A DNA stretch of 64,000 bases from Chloroflexota bacterium (GTDB lineage Bacteria; Chloroflexota; Anaerolineae; Aggregatilineales; Phototrophicaceae). The notes under the pieces are model-generated. The model saw nothing but the letters and a program-made list of their open reading frames with translations, was not told where the DNA came from and did not search any database. The translations under genes and the position numbers were made by a program. Shown here in pieces: positions 8,821-18,057 of this stretch (the first letter of the stretch is position 1; every line of letters begins with the position of its first letter). The DNA is taken from positions 1,112,274-1,176,273 of the forward strand of contig JACRPS010000003.1 of the NCBI GenBank assembly GCA_016223085.1, read 5' to 3'.

Positions 8821-10137
8821 CTATGACCCGCAGTTGAGCGTGGCCTGCGGCTGGCTGCCGCCGGGATGCCCGACCTGCTGGTCGGCTTCCAGCGTCACCG
8901 TACCAGTGCCGCTGTACCGCACCTCGGTGGTGGCTGTGCCAGACAGTTGCACGCTACCGGTTTCAACTAAGGCGCCGTCCACGATCAGCCGATACTGGGT
9001 CGGGGCGCGCATGTCGCCGTTGCCGGCCTCGCCCGTGTTGCGGATGACAAACACGGCGGTTGTGCCCTCGCAGTAGCCGCTGACTTCCAGACTGGAGCAG
9101 TCCAGCCGGCCAGGGTTATTCTTCTGGCAGCCCAGTTGGGTATCCGGCACGGGCGTCGAGGTGGGAGGCACAACTTCCGTCGGCGTGGGCGTGGGTGGTT
9201 CGGGGGTCGGAGTCGGCGGCTCACTGGTCGGCGTCACGTCTTCGGTTGGCGTCGGTTCTTCCGTTACGCTGCCGCAGGTGGCGCTGATGAGCAGATGGCC
9301 ATCCACCAGCAGATACAGCGTGCCGGGCTGGTCCCAGTATTGCAGGTACATACTCTCGCCGGAAAGCAGCATCACTTCGCCCATCTCAATCACGTTGCCG
9401 GCAGTATCCGACACCATGTAGGGCACGGGCGAGGTCATGTCCGGGCCGTAGTCGGTGATGGTAAAAATCTGCGTGCCGAAGTCGGAGCAGTAACCATCCA
9501 GCCACAGGTCAGAGTTTGGCGTGACTTCCTCGGTCGGCGTCACTTCTTCGGTGGGCGTAGGTGGTTCGGTGGTCGGAGTCGGCGTTGGCGGCTCGCTGGT
9601 CGGCGTCGGCGGTTCGCTGGTGGGCGTGCTGGTCGGGGCCGGCACACCGCAGGTCAGCGTCAGGCGCGGGCGGCTGTTGCCCGGATGCCCGACCTGCTGG
9701 TCGGCTTCCAGCGTCACCGTGCCACCTGTGTAGCGGATTTCCATCGTCGTGCCACCAAGAAGCTGAATGCCGCCGGTTTGCACAACCGCGCCATCCACGA
9801 TCAGCCGGTACTGCGTCGGCGCACGCATGTCGCCGTTGCCCGGTTCGCCGGTGTTGATGATAACAAACACGGCGGTTGTGCCCTCGCAGAAGCCGGTCAC
9901 TTCCAGGCTGGAGCAGTCCAGCCGGCCCGGATTGTTCTTCTGGCAGCCCAACTGTGGCTCAACGGCGGGCGCCTGCGCTTCTACCGGCGCTGCCGGGGCG
10001 CTATTTGTCTGCCCGCTACTCTGGCCGGTGCCGGGCTTCGGGTTCTTTTCCTTGTCCTTTGATAGAATCGGTGCGGCCACCGTTAAACTGATGAGAATCA
10101 TCAGCAGCAGCGCGAAAACACCTTTACGATGCAGCAT
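8821..10137 (-). CDS. Secreted protein with repeated beta-domain modules joined by Thr/Pro linkers
   Basis: Signal peptide MLHRKGVFALLLMILISLTVAAPILS with RBS aggaggtac; two near-identical modules QLGCQKNNPGRLDCSSLEV...TLEADQQVGHPG plus a middle module; PTPTSEPPTPT linkers. Confidence 0.8.
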   Translation of the reverse strand: MLHRKGVFALLLMILISLTVAAPILSKDKEKNPKPGTGQSSGQTNSAPAAPVEAQAPAVEPQLGCQKNNPGRLDCSSLEVTGFCEGTTAVFVIINTGEPGNGDMRAPTQYRLIVDGAVVQTGGIQLLGGTTMEIRYTGGTVTLEADQQVGHPGNSRPRLTLTCGVPAPTSTPTSEPPTPTSEPPTPTPTTEPPTPTEEVTPTEEVTPNSDLWLDGYCSDFGTQIFTITDYGPDMTSPVPYMVSDTAGNVIEMGEVMLLSGESMYLQYWDQPGTLYLLVDGHLLISATCGSVTEEPTPTEDVTPTSEPPTPTPEPPTPTPTEVVPPTSTPVPDTQLGCQKNNPGRLDCSSLEVSGYCEGTTAVFVIRNTGEAGNGDMRAPTQYRLIVDGALVETGSVQLSGTATTEVRYSGTGTVTLEADQQVGHPGGSQPQATLNCGS

Positions 10138-10358
10138 GTTGTACCTCCTATAACAACGGTTCTTGCTCCCGCCGATGAGGTGGCGAGTACAATTGTTTAA
10201 CCGTTGAGGAGATAGCAACGTGACAATGAATTTCGTAAATTCCGTTGTTTTTAGAGACAGACAGGACTTGAGAACCAGCCAATGTTTGTGAATGGTTTAT
10301 GCAACCGTTGGAAGGACTGGTTAAAATTTTCACAACCTGCTACGGGTGAGGAGGAAGT

Positions 10359-10736
10359 GTGAAGCGTATCATTATCCTGCTGTTGTTGTTGCTGGCGGGC
10401 TGCCGCGCCCAGAACCCTACCCCAACAGCGGAAACGCGCCTGGACATTGAGATACAGGTGGAACCCGTGCCGCCAGCAGTGGGCGAAGCCACGCTGCTGG
10501 TCACTGTGACCGATGCCGCCGGGCAGCCGGTGAATGATGCTAAAATCAGCGCACGCGGCGATATGAGTCATGCCGGTATGGCGCCGGTGCTGGCGGAAAC
10601 CACCGGCGGCACGGACGGCCTGTACCGACTGCCATTCCAGTGGACAATGGGTGGCGACTGGCTGGTGGAAATCACGGCTGCACGACCCGATGGCACAACT
10701 ACTACCCGGCAGTTCGATCTCACGGTACAGCCATGA
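10359..10736 (+). CDS. YtkA/FixH-like lipoprotein
   Basis: Lipobox LLLLLLAGC; VGEATLLVTVTDAAGQPVNDAKISARGDMSHAGMAPV...W..GGDWLVEI. Confidence 0.7.
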   Translation: MKRIIILLLLLLAGCRAQNPTPTAETRLDIEIQVEPVPPAVGEATLLVTVTDAAGQPVNDAKISARGDMSHAGMAPVLAETTGGTDGLYRLPFQWTMGGDWLVEITAARPDGTTTTRQFDLTVQP

Positions 10737-12199
10737 CAGCCACTCGCCCACTATCGTGCCATCTCGACGTGCTGCGGCTGCCGCTGCTGGGCCGCCGGCT
10801 GCGCGGACGCCGGGGACGGCTGGCGCTGCAATTGCCGCTGGCGCTGGCGGCGCTGCTGCTGGTGCTGGATGGCTTCACCGGGCCGCAGCAGGCCGCGCGT
10901 AACCTGGCGACGGTCACGCCCTGGGTGCACTTCCGGGGGTTTGCCGTGCTGGCGCTGCTGCTGGCGGGCAACCTGTTTTGTATGGCCTGCCCGTTTACGC
11001 TGACGCGCACACTGGCGAAACGGCTGAGTCTACGCGGGCGGCGCTTCCCGCAGCGGCTGCGGAACAAGTGGCCTGCCATCACGGCGTTGTTCCTGCTGTT
11101 CCTGGCCTATGAGGTGCTCGATCTGTGGGCCAGTCCGGCGCTGACGGCCTGGCTGATTCTGGCCTATTTCGCCGCCTCGTTTGTGCTGGAAGTTGTGTTT
11201 ACCGAGTCGGCCTTCTGCAAGTACGTCTGCCCGCCGGGGACGTTTAACTTTGTGTATTCGACCGTTTCGCCGACGCAGATCGGCGTGAAAAACCCGGAGG
11301 TCTGCCGGACGTGCGTTGGCCGGGAGTGTATCAACGGCAGCTACAGCCCGATGCCCGTCATGCGAGTGGATGCGATTCCCGGCGGCCAGCGCGAGGTCCA
11401 ACACGGCCCGGACGGCACGCTCGGCTGTGGCACCTTGCTGTTTGCGCCGCAGATCAGCAGCAATCTGGATTGCACCATGTGTCTGGACTGCGTACGCGCC
11501 TGCCCTCACGACAATGCCAGCCTGTTCGTCCGCCAACCGGCGCGGGAACTGTTCCAGCCGGACGCCTGGCCGAAACGCTGGGACGTATCGCTGCTGGTTA
11601 TCATGCTGGCGTTTATGGGACTAACTAACGCCTTTGGCATGGTGCCGCCAGTGTACGCGCTCCAGCACACACTGGTGGACAGCCTCGGCATCCGCAGTGA
11701 ATGGCTGCTCGTTGGTCTGATTCTGCTGGCGGGCGGTGTCGTCGCGCCTGCGCTGCTGGCACTGGCGGCGGGCCGGCTGGGGCAGGTATTGACCAGCACA
11801 ACACGGAAATACCCGCTCCGGCACACGGTGGCGGCTTTCGCGCCGGCGTTTGTGCCGCTGGGCCTGGGCATCTGGATGGCGCACTACGGCTTTCACTTTT
11901 TAATCGCGCCGGGGACGATCATTCCGGTGATTCAGGAGTTTCTCGGCCAGCCGGGTGAGTGGGCGCGCTTCAGCGGGACGCTGGACCTCACACTGATCGG
12001 CCTGCTTCAACTGCTGGCGCTGTTGGCCGGTTTTGTCGGTAGTCTGGCGGTTGCCAACCGCGCCGCGCTGCGCCTGTACCGGCAGGCTGCTATGCCCGGG
12101 CTGCTGCCCTGGGCGCTGCTCCTGCTGGGGCTGGCGCTGGCCGCCGCCGCCGTCTTCAGCCTGCCGATGGAAATGCGCGGAAGCGTGTTGTTCGATTGA
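10733..12199 (+). CDS. Membrane-bound 4Fe-4S polyferredoxin (NosR/CcoG-like)
   Basis: ATGA overlap with the upstream stop; multiple TM segments; FCMACPFTL, CRTCVGREC, CTMCLDCVRACPHDN cysteine motifs. Confidence 0.78.
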   Translation: MTATRPLSCHLDVLRLPLLGRRLRGRRGRLALQLPLALAALLLVLDGFTGPQQAARNLATVTPWVHFRGFAVLALLLAGNLFCMACPFTLTRTLAKRLSLRGRRFPQRLRNKWPAITALFLLFLAYEVLDLWASPALTAWLILAYFAASFVLEVVFTESAFCKYVCPPGTFNFVYSTVSPTQIGVKNPEVCRTCVGRECINGSYSPMPVMRVDAIPGGQREVQHGPDGTLGCGTLLFAPQISSNLDCTMCLDCVRACPHDNASLFVRQPARELFQPDAWPKRWDVSLLVIMLAFMGLTNAFGMVPPVYALQHTLVDSLGIRSEWLLVGLILLAGGVVAPALLALAAGRLGQVLTSTTRKYPLRHTVAAFAPAFVPLGLGIWMAHYGFHFLIAPGTIIPVIQEFLGQPGEWARFSGTLDLTLIGLLQLLALLAGFVGSLAVANRAALRLYRQAAMPGLLPWALLLLGLALAAAAVFSLPMEMRGSVLFD

Positions 12200-12387
12200 T
12201 GGAAGTGTCTGACAATCGTCATCCAAATCGTGTGCCGTATCGCACCTTGTACGAGAGAAAGGGGCGCGCCTTGCGTAGACCAGGTAGGGACACGACAGAT
12301 CGTGTCTCATGCGTACCAAGTTACGGTTGTACGCCGCCTTCCGTCGGGGGTTAAAAAGGCTTGTCCGGTATTTTGCTCGCGTTCACG

Positions 12388-12530
12388 GCGCCAGACGTTT
12401 AAACGTCTGGCTGTCCAACCGCAAGCCCACTGAAGGGGCTGGAAGACCGGTTATTGAGACAGTGCCTTCAGTGCGCTTGTTGCGATCAGCCAAGATGGCT
12501 TCAGCCTCTGGCGACGAACTGCCGAACCCT
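12388..12530. repeat. Multi-hairpin repeat element including the 20-nt palindrome CCAGACGTTTAAACGTCTGG (12391-12410)
   Basis: Hairpin series related to the elements at 8462, 46664, 50478 and 52679. Confidence 0.5.
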
Positions 12531-12595
12531 CATCCTGGTGCATATGGAACACGATCCATTCGTGTCCCTACCGTTGCTATCTAAAGGGAGATACG

Positions 12596-13432
12596 ATGCT
12601 CGGAAAACTCATCACCGCCGTAACAGGCGCTCTGGTTCTGGTGATCGGCGTGGTCTGGGGCGGGCTGCAAGTCGCAGCGCGCCGCTTTCCCCGGGTGGAG
12701 CTGAAAGGGCGCGATCTGGGCACGAAGCCGATTCCCGCCGGTTTACCCGCGCCGGTAGCGCGGTTTGCGCGGGCGGTCTTTAACGGCGACCAGATGCCGG
12801 TGGTCGAGTCGGCGCTGCTGGTCGGGCGCGCTGACCTGCGGTTTAACGGCCTCGGCCTGCACGCGCGCTTTAAGTTCAGCCACCTGACGCCAAACCATTA
12901 TTATCACTACATCCAGGCGACGTGGTTTGGCCTGCCAGTGGCGACGATCAACGAACGCTATCTGAACGGGCAGGGGATCATGGACATCCCCGGTATCCAC
13001 ATCGAGAACGATCCCAACACCGACCACGCGGCCAACCAGGGCTTCTGGTCCGAGGCGCTGGCGTGGTCGCCATCGGTGGTGTTCAGCGACGCGCGGGTGC
13101 GCTGGGAAGCGCTAGACGACACCACTGCGCGCATGATCGTGCCGGACGGTACGGACGAAGAAGCGTTTACCGTGCGCTTTGACCCGCAGACCGGGCTGAT
13201 GACCGAGATAACGACCCTGCGCTACCGCGACCCCGTGCCGGCAGGGCGCCGGCGCTGGACCAACCACACGCTGGAGTGGGGTACGTTCAACGGCGTGCGG
13301 CTGCCGGTGCTGTCGCAGACCCAATGGGACAACGACCCGCCCTGGGCAACATGGCAGGTGGAACAGGTGCTGTACAACGTGCCTGTTACCAACCGCCTGC
13401 TCCAGTTCGGCGGGGAATACCCTGAGGAGTGA
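12596..13432 (+). CDS. DUF6544-like conserved protein
   Basis: N-terminal TM helix; FNGLGLHARFKFSHLTPNHYYHYIQATWFGLP...NERYLNGQG...W.EALAWSPSVV pattern. Confidence 0.6.
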   Translation: MLGKLITAVTGALVLVIGVVWGGLQVAARRFPRVELKGRDLGTKPIPAGLPAPVARFARAVFNGDQMPVVESALLVGRADLRFNGLGLHARFKFSHLTPNHYYHYIQATWFGLPVATINERYLNGQGIMDIPGIHIENDPNTDHAANQGFWSEALAWSPSVVFSDARVRWEALDDTTARMIVPDGTDEEAFTVRFDPQTGLMTEITTLRYRDPVPAGRRRWTNHTLEWGTFNGVRLPVLSQTQWDNDPPWATWQVEQVLYNVPVTNRLLQFGGEYPEE

Positions 13433-13440
13433 AGTAGCCG

Positions 13441-13470
13441 TCAGCTTTCAGTCATCAGTCTTCAGTCATT
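13441..13470. repeat. 7-nt period degenerate array (TTTCAGT-CATCAGT-CTTCAGT)
   Basis: tcagctttcagtcatcagtcttcagtcatt. Confidence 0.6.
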
Positions 13471-13500
13471 CGTTGCCAGATGAAGCCGGTTGGAGAAGCC

Positions 13501-13529
13501 GTAGGGGAGGGTCCAAGACCCTCCCTTAC
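13501..13529. repeat. Dispersed palindromic element (gtaggggagggtccaagaccctccctta)
   Basis: Inverted repeat agggagggtc-like arms. Confidence 0.6.
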
Positions 13530-13533
13530 CAGT

Positions 13534-14058
13534 TTAAAACGCGATGATAAGCGCGGTGGGCAGGCTGATGACCGCACAGAAGAGGATGCCCTTGAGGTAA
13601 TTGCGCAGGTGCAGCCCCCAGTCGTGGAACAGGTATTCCATGCCTTCCGTCCCGGGCAGGATAACAAACCGGGGCTTAAGCATGGCGATCAGCAGCCAGT
13701 CAATCACCACCGCGTCAAACAGGTTGAAGAGATTCAGCACGAAGAACACATGCAGGTAGGCTGTGAGGAACGACACCGTGCCGCCGTTGGCGATCAACAG
13801 CCGCGAACCGGAATACGCAAGCGCGCCGACGGCTGCCGCCAGGAACAGCGCCGTAACAACCAACCGCGCCTGTCGCTCGCGCCGGGTCAGCGGCGGCACT
13901 TTGGCCTGCATGGCCGCCGGGTAATCGTGCAGCCACAGGCGCGCGTTGGCGGCCAGCGACCCGATAATTACGACACCAACCGCGATGGAAAGAATCAGAC
14001 CGTCCATCAGGATTTGCGACAGAGACAGGGTAATCATTGCGCCCTCCATTTCGATCAA
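13534..14058 (-). CDS. Small integral membrane protein, unknown function
   Basis: 174 aa with several hydrophobic helices; RBS-like ggagggc before the start; strong promoter upstream. Confidence 0.65.
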   Translation of the reverse strand: MIEMEGAMITLSLSQILMDGLILSIAVGVVIIGSLAANARLWLHDYPAAMQAKVPPLTRRERQARLVVTALFLAAAVGALAYSGSRLLIANGGTVSFLTAYLHVFFVLNLFNLFDAVVIDWLLIAMLKPRFVILPGTEGMEYLFHDWGLHLRNYLKGILFCAVISLPTALIIAF

Positions 14059-14067
14059 CCTAATTCA

Positions 14068-14096
14068 ATTTTAGATTAACCTAAATACACTGTCAA
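14068..14096 (-). promoter_or_regulatory. Promoter TTGACA-N17-TAAAAT with overlapping palindromic operator TTTAGATTAACCTAAA (14070-14085)
   Basis: Minus strand: TTGACA = 14096-14091, TAAAAT = 14073-14068; near-perfect 16-nt palindrome overlaps it. Confidence 0.6.
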
Positions 14097-14207
14097 TATA
14101 GACCAAAAATATCAGACTTTCGACGGAGATAGACCCCTTCCATTACCATTCTGGCGCGGAATAGGGTATCTTCTGAGCGTGGTTCGTGATGCTGTGGAGG
14201 TTTAACG

Positions 14208-15320
14208 TTGAAGCATACACGCTGGATGATCCTGTTCCTGTTGCTAGTGTTCACGGTTGGCGGTGTGTCGGCACAGGCTGATCTGCCGCTGGAGACGATC
14301 ACCCTGCCGCCCGGCTTCAGCATCAGCATTTACGCCGCGGACGTGCCGGGCGCGCGGTCCATGACGCTGAGCGAAAGCGGCACGCTGTTTGTGGGCACGC
14401 GCCAGAACCAGGTGTACGCGATTACCGACACCAACGGCGATCAGCAGGCCGACCAGGTGCGGGTGATTGCCAGCGGGCTGAATTCGCCCAACGGCGTCGC
14501 CGTGCAGGATGGCGCGCTGTACGTGGCGGAGCTGGGCCGCGTCATCCGTTTTGACAATATTGAAGCGAACCTGGACGCGCCGCCCGCGCCGGTGGTCGTG
14601 AAAGATGGTTTTTACGTCGGACAGGGCGGGCTGCACGCCTGGAAGTTCATCGCCTTCGGGCCGGATGGCAAGCTGTATGTGCCGGTCGGCTTCCCCTGCA
14701 ACGTGTGTGAGGACAGCGACCAGTACGGCATTATCACCCGGATGAACCCGGACGGCTCGGAACTGGAAACGGTCGCCAGCGGCGTGCGCAATACTGTTGG
14801 CTTTGACTGGCATCCCGAAACGGGCGACCTGTGGTTCACCGACAACGGGCGCGACTGGCTGGGCGACGACCAGCCGCCGGATGAGCTGAATCACGCGCCG
14901 GAAGCCGGGCTGCACTTTGGCTTCCCTTACTGCCACGGCGGCACCATCGCCGACCCTGACTTTGGCGCGCGCCGCCCGTGCAGCGATTTCACGCCGCCGG
15001 TCATCACGCTGGGGCCGCACGTCGCCGCGCTGGGGATGCGGTTTTACACCGGCACTATGTTCCCGGAAGAATATACCAACCAGATTTTTATCGCCGAACA
15101 CGGCTCGTGGAATCGTACCACGCCGATTGGCTACCGGGTGTCGCTGGTGCGGCTGGATGAGGACGGCAACGGCGTTGCCTACGAACCGTTTGCCGAAGGC
15201 TGGCTGCAAGGCGGCAATGCCTGGGGCCGCCCGGTGGATGTGCTGGTGATGCCGGATGGCGCACTGCTGGTGTCCGACGACCAAGCCGGCGCGATCTACC
15301 GTATCAGTTACGAGGGTTAG
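14208..15320 (+). CDS. PQQ-dependent sugar dehydrogenase family protein (glucose/sorbosone dehydrogenase-like), secreted
   Basis: TTG start after ggaggttt; signal peptide; LPPGFSISIYAADVPGARSM..., GFDWHPETGDLWFTDNGRDWLGDD, beta-propeller-like repeats. Confidence 0.88.
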   Translation: MKHTRWMILFLLLVFTVGGVSAQADLPLETITLPPGFSISIYAADVPGARSMTLSESGTLFVGTRQNQVYAITDTNGDQQADQVRVIASGLNSPNGVAVQDGALYVAELGRVIRFDNIEANLDAPPAPVVVKDGFYVGQGGLHAWKFIAFGPDGKLYVPVGFPCNVCEDSDQYGIITRMNPDGSELETVASGVRNTVGFDWHPETGDLWFTDNGRDWLGDDQPPDELNHAPEAGLHFGFPYCHGGTIADPDFGARRPCSDFTPPVITLGPHVAALGMRFYTGTMFPEEYTNQIFIAEHGSWNRTTPIGYRVSLVRLDEDGNGVAYEPFAEGWLQGGNAWGRPVDVLVMPDGALLVSDDQAGAIYRISYEG

Positions 15321-15359
15321 TCACGGAAGGGCGGCCTGGGCCGCCCTCATCCTGAACCT

Positions 15360-16235
15360 TTACCGGGAATGGCCGTTTGTGTAAATGACTGCTCCCTCGT
15401 CTTGCAGCCGGTTAATGGCTTCCCGTATGTAATCAGGATTATTGTCAATCAGCACACTACGACGGCCTATAGAGAGCGCCGCGACGCTGGTTGTGCCGCT
15501 ACCCCCAAACGGGTCAACCACCAGACCATCTTCCGGGGACAGCAGCTTGATAAAAAACAGTGGTAAATCCACCGGAAACACCGCAGGATGGCCTTTGTTT
15601 TTGCCAACGACGGCGATACTAATAACGTTCGTGGGTAGAACCGTCTTTTTACCCACCCACTTGGAAATATCCCGTCCAAAGCCGCTGTTATTAACTGAAT
15701 TGTGGCGGCTAAGATCATTTTCGCCTAGGTTCTTAAGGCGAGACTCAACCCAATTGCCGATGGGCTGGCGCACAGCATCTGCATTAAAGTACGGTTTTTT
15801 CGATTTTGCCAAGTGAAAGCAGTATTCCCAGCCATCGCGCAGTCGATTCGGCCAGTAACCGGGCATGGGATTGGTTTTGTTCCAGATATAGTCGTCTATG
15901 GCGTACCAACCACGATCAGCCAGGGCTTCCATTGTGCGCCAGACATAACGGTGCCGAATCCCATCTACAACCTTATCCTTAATGTTGATAACCAGACTCC
16001 CGGTTGGTTTTAGGGCATTCCAGAAGGGTTCGTGAAATGTCATAAACCAGTCGGCAAAATCGTCTGGATGGACGCTGTCATAATGGTTGCGGCGAGCATC
16101 AGCATATGGGGGTGAGGTTACGATGAGATCAACCTGCCCCTCAAAGTTAGTCAAGGCATCTCTGCTGTCGCCCTCAATCACTGTACAAGTGGTATACAGG
16201 TTCTTGAGTATCGTGGTTTTGAACGTAGCGTCCAT
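15360..16235 (-). CDS. Site-specific DNA methyltransferase (beta-type, N4-cytosine or N6-adenine)
   Basis: Catalytic TSPPYADARR near the N-terminus and SAM motif DPFGGSGTTSVAALSIGR near the C-terminus. Confidence 0.92.
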   Translation of the reverse strand: MDATFKTTILKNLYTTCTVIEGDSRDALTNFEGQVDLIVTSPPYADARRNHYDSVHPDDFADWFMTFHEPFWNALKPTGSLVINIKDKVVDGIRHRYVWRTMEALADRGWYAIDDYIWNKTNPMPGYWPNRLRDGWEYCFHLAKSKKPYFNADAVRQPIGNWVESRLKNLGENDLSRHNSVNNSGFGRDISKWVGKKTVLPTNVISIAVVGKNKGHPAVFPVDLPLFFIKLLSPEDGLVVDPFGGSGTTSVAALSIGRRSVLIDNNPDYIREAINRLQDEGAVIYTNGHSR

Positions 16236-16245
16236 ATCCCACTCT

Positions 16246-17211
16246 CTACTTATTCACAAAGAAATGAACGAGGCGAAAAGGGTCATTGAAAATGCCGTTT
16301 TCGTCAATCAACCCTGCGTTGGCACACGATGCTCCAAATGCATCTAGCAGCTTATCAGGTATTTCCATTTCGACTGGTATAGTGTCAGCCTCATAGGAGG
16401 AAATCAGAACTTCGAGAACAAAGGTCATGATTTCTTCGTAGCTGTAGTTTGAGAAAAACGGCCAGAAGTAATCTGATAACCAGACTTCGGTATTCACCGA
16501 GTGTGGAACTTTCGATTTTTGCTCTCGTTTGATATAGCGTGTCCCACGATCCATCGCAATCCCAAACACGCAGCAGTATGGTCCAATTCCGTTTTTGTCC
16601 GTTTTCGCAACCCGTTCTAATGCTTCAATCGCTTTCGGCCAATCCTGTCCACCTAACGTATTGCTCCGATTCTTTACCGATACATACAGGCGCAGTGGAG
16701 CAAGAACAGGATTTGTAAACTCAACAATAGCGTTAAAATCGCCTTCTGCTGCCCCAATATCAGAAACGCTTTTGAACCGATATGATGCACGGGCACAGTC
16801 TACCGCCAAGAATTGGTAACGCCAGCCCGAATTCATGCGCTCTTTTTGCAGGGTGCGGTTGCGAAATTGTTCTGTCCCGATCACACGGTAATGGTTACCA
16901 TAGATTTGATGGGCGGTTGCAGCAGGATCGCCGACATATTTCTTAAAGTAGCGGAACAGCTCACGGCCTTTTCGTTCGTAAATCGCTTCAATCTCTTCCG
17001 GCATCGCATTGGCAGGAATGGACAGGATTTCCCGGCTGGATTTTCGATTGGCAGCGTTAATCGCAGCGCGGATGAGGGCTTTTAGCTGTTCGGGCGGTAT
17101 TTTGCCTTGATGAGGGACAAGCGTTGAATCATCCAGACAGCCGTAATACAGGCTGTTCTCATCCTGAATACGCGGATAGTTTTGAGGTACGGTGCGTGGT
17201 GTTTTTGCCAT
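16246..17211 (-). CDS. Putative type II restriction endonuclease partner of the adjacent methyltransferase
   Basis: MAKTPRTVPQNYPRIQDENS...; possible PD-(D/E)xK-like segment GDFNAIVEF...LRLYVSVKNRSNTLGGQDWPKAIEAL; ends 10 nt before the methyltransferase start. Confidence 0.68.
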   Translation of the reverse strand: MAKTPRTVPQNYPRIQDENSLYYGCLDDSTLVPHQGKIPPEQLKALIRAAINAANRKSSREILSIPANAMPEEIEAIYERKGRELFRYFKKYVGDPAATAHQIYGNHYRVIGTEQFRNRTLQKERMNSGWRYQFLAVDCARASYRFKSVSDIGAAEGDFNAIVEFTNPVLAPLRLYVSVKNRSNTLGGQDWPKAIEALERVAKTDKNGIGPYCCVFGIAMDRGTRYIKREQKSKVPHSVNTEVWLSDYFWPFFSNYSYEEIMTFVLEVLISSYEADTIPVEMEIPDKLLDAFGASCANAGLIDENGIFNDPFRLVHFFVNK

Positions 17212-17273
17212 AACCGGAATCGCAGCGACTAGAACATTTGATATATTGATTATAGCGGATATGCTACAATGCG

Positions 17274-17885
17274 CTACACCCGCCGCAGCCAATACCAGGC
17301 TGATGCTGTGACAGGGTCGGTGACTTCCTGCCCGTGCTGGACGGACACCACCGCAAAGGCCGGGGCAAAGCGCGCCGCCACCTCGTCCGGCGACAGACCG
17401 CGCGGCTGGCCGTCGCGCTCGTGCGGGGCGAAGGCGTACAGCAGCAGCGTGCCGCCCGGCGCAACCAGACGCGCCGCATGGTGGGCGTAGTGCTGCCGTG
17501 CCTCCGGCGAAAACGAGTGCAGGCAGCCCACGTCCAGCCACAGCGATACCGGCGTTTGATCGGGCAGAAAGTCGGCGCTGCCGGCATCGGCGCGGACGAA
17601 ACGCGGGTTATCGGCGGGCCGATCGGCCTGTCGCGCCCGGTGGCGCGCGCGTTCCAGCGCCTGTTGTACCCAATCCACGCCCGTCACCTGCCAGCCGTGT
17701 AACGCCAGATAAACCGAACTCATGCCCGTGCCGCAGCCCACATCCAGCGCGCGGCCCGGTTCAAGCGGTGTGTCGCTTTCGACCAGCGCGCGCACTTCCG
17801 GCGGCACGATGCCCGAGTCCCACGGCGGCGGTACGTCGCCCTGGTACGCAGCCAGGAAGCGGTCATAGTTGGAGGAGTCGGTCAT
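17274..17885 (-). CDS. Class I SAM-dependent methyltransferase
   Basis: ALDVGCGTGMSSVYLALHGWQVTGVDWV...DVGCLHSF. Confidence 0.85.
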   Translation of the reverse strand: MTDSSNYDRFLAAYQGDVPPPWDSGIVPPEVRALVESDTPLEPGRALDVGCGTGMSSVYLALHGWQVTGVDWVQQALERARHRARQADRPADNPRFVRADAGSADFLPDQTPVSLWLDVGCLHSFSPEARQHYAHHAARLVAPGGTLLLYAFAPHERDGQPRGLSPDEVAARFAPAFAVVSVQHGQEVTDPVTASAWYWLRRV

Positions 17886-18057
17886 GGGTGATTCCTGTTA
17901 GAGGCTGGTATATTCCATTGATTATACCCCGGCAGACTCAAGCGGAGTTACAATCGGCGGGATATAGAAAATTTGTTCTTGACTATACCCACAAAATATT
18001 TTAGACTCACCTGTGGTGGTAACTGACCGTTCACATAGACCAACGAAGGAGACCGGG

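Noticed and set aside
12547-12571. Promoter-like role for the cacgatccattcgtgtccctac palindrome before the DUF6544-like gene
   Set aside because: It is better explained as a decayed copy of the dispersed palindromic family.
12230-12584. Small ORFs (67, 91, 109 aa) between the polyferredoxin and the DUF6544-like gene
   Set aside because: They lie in repeat-derived sequence and show no coherent protein features.
13480-14079. 199-aa plus-strand ORF
   Set aside because: Overlaps the membrane protein gene on the other strand; Gln/His/Arg-rich shadow composition.
14244-15284. 346-aa minus-strand ORF opposite the sugar dehydrogenase
   Set aside because: Antisense shadow ORF; sense strand encodes a clear beta-propeller enzyme.
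16246-17541. Extended 431-aa version of the putative restriction enzyme
   Set aside because: The N-terminal about 110 aa overlap the upstream methyltransferase gene out of frame; MAKTPRT at 17211 is a better start.
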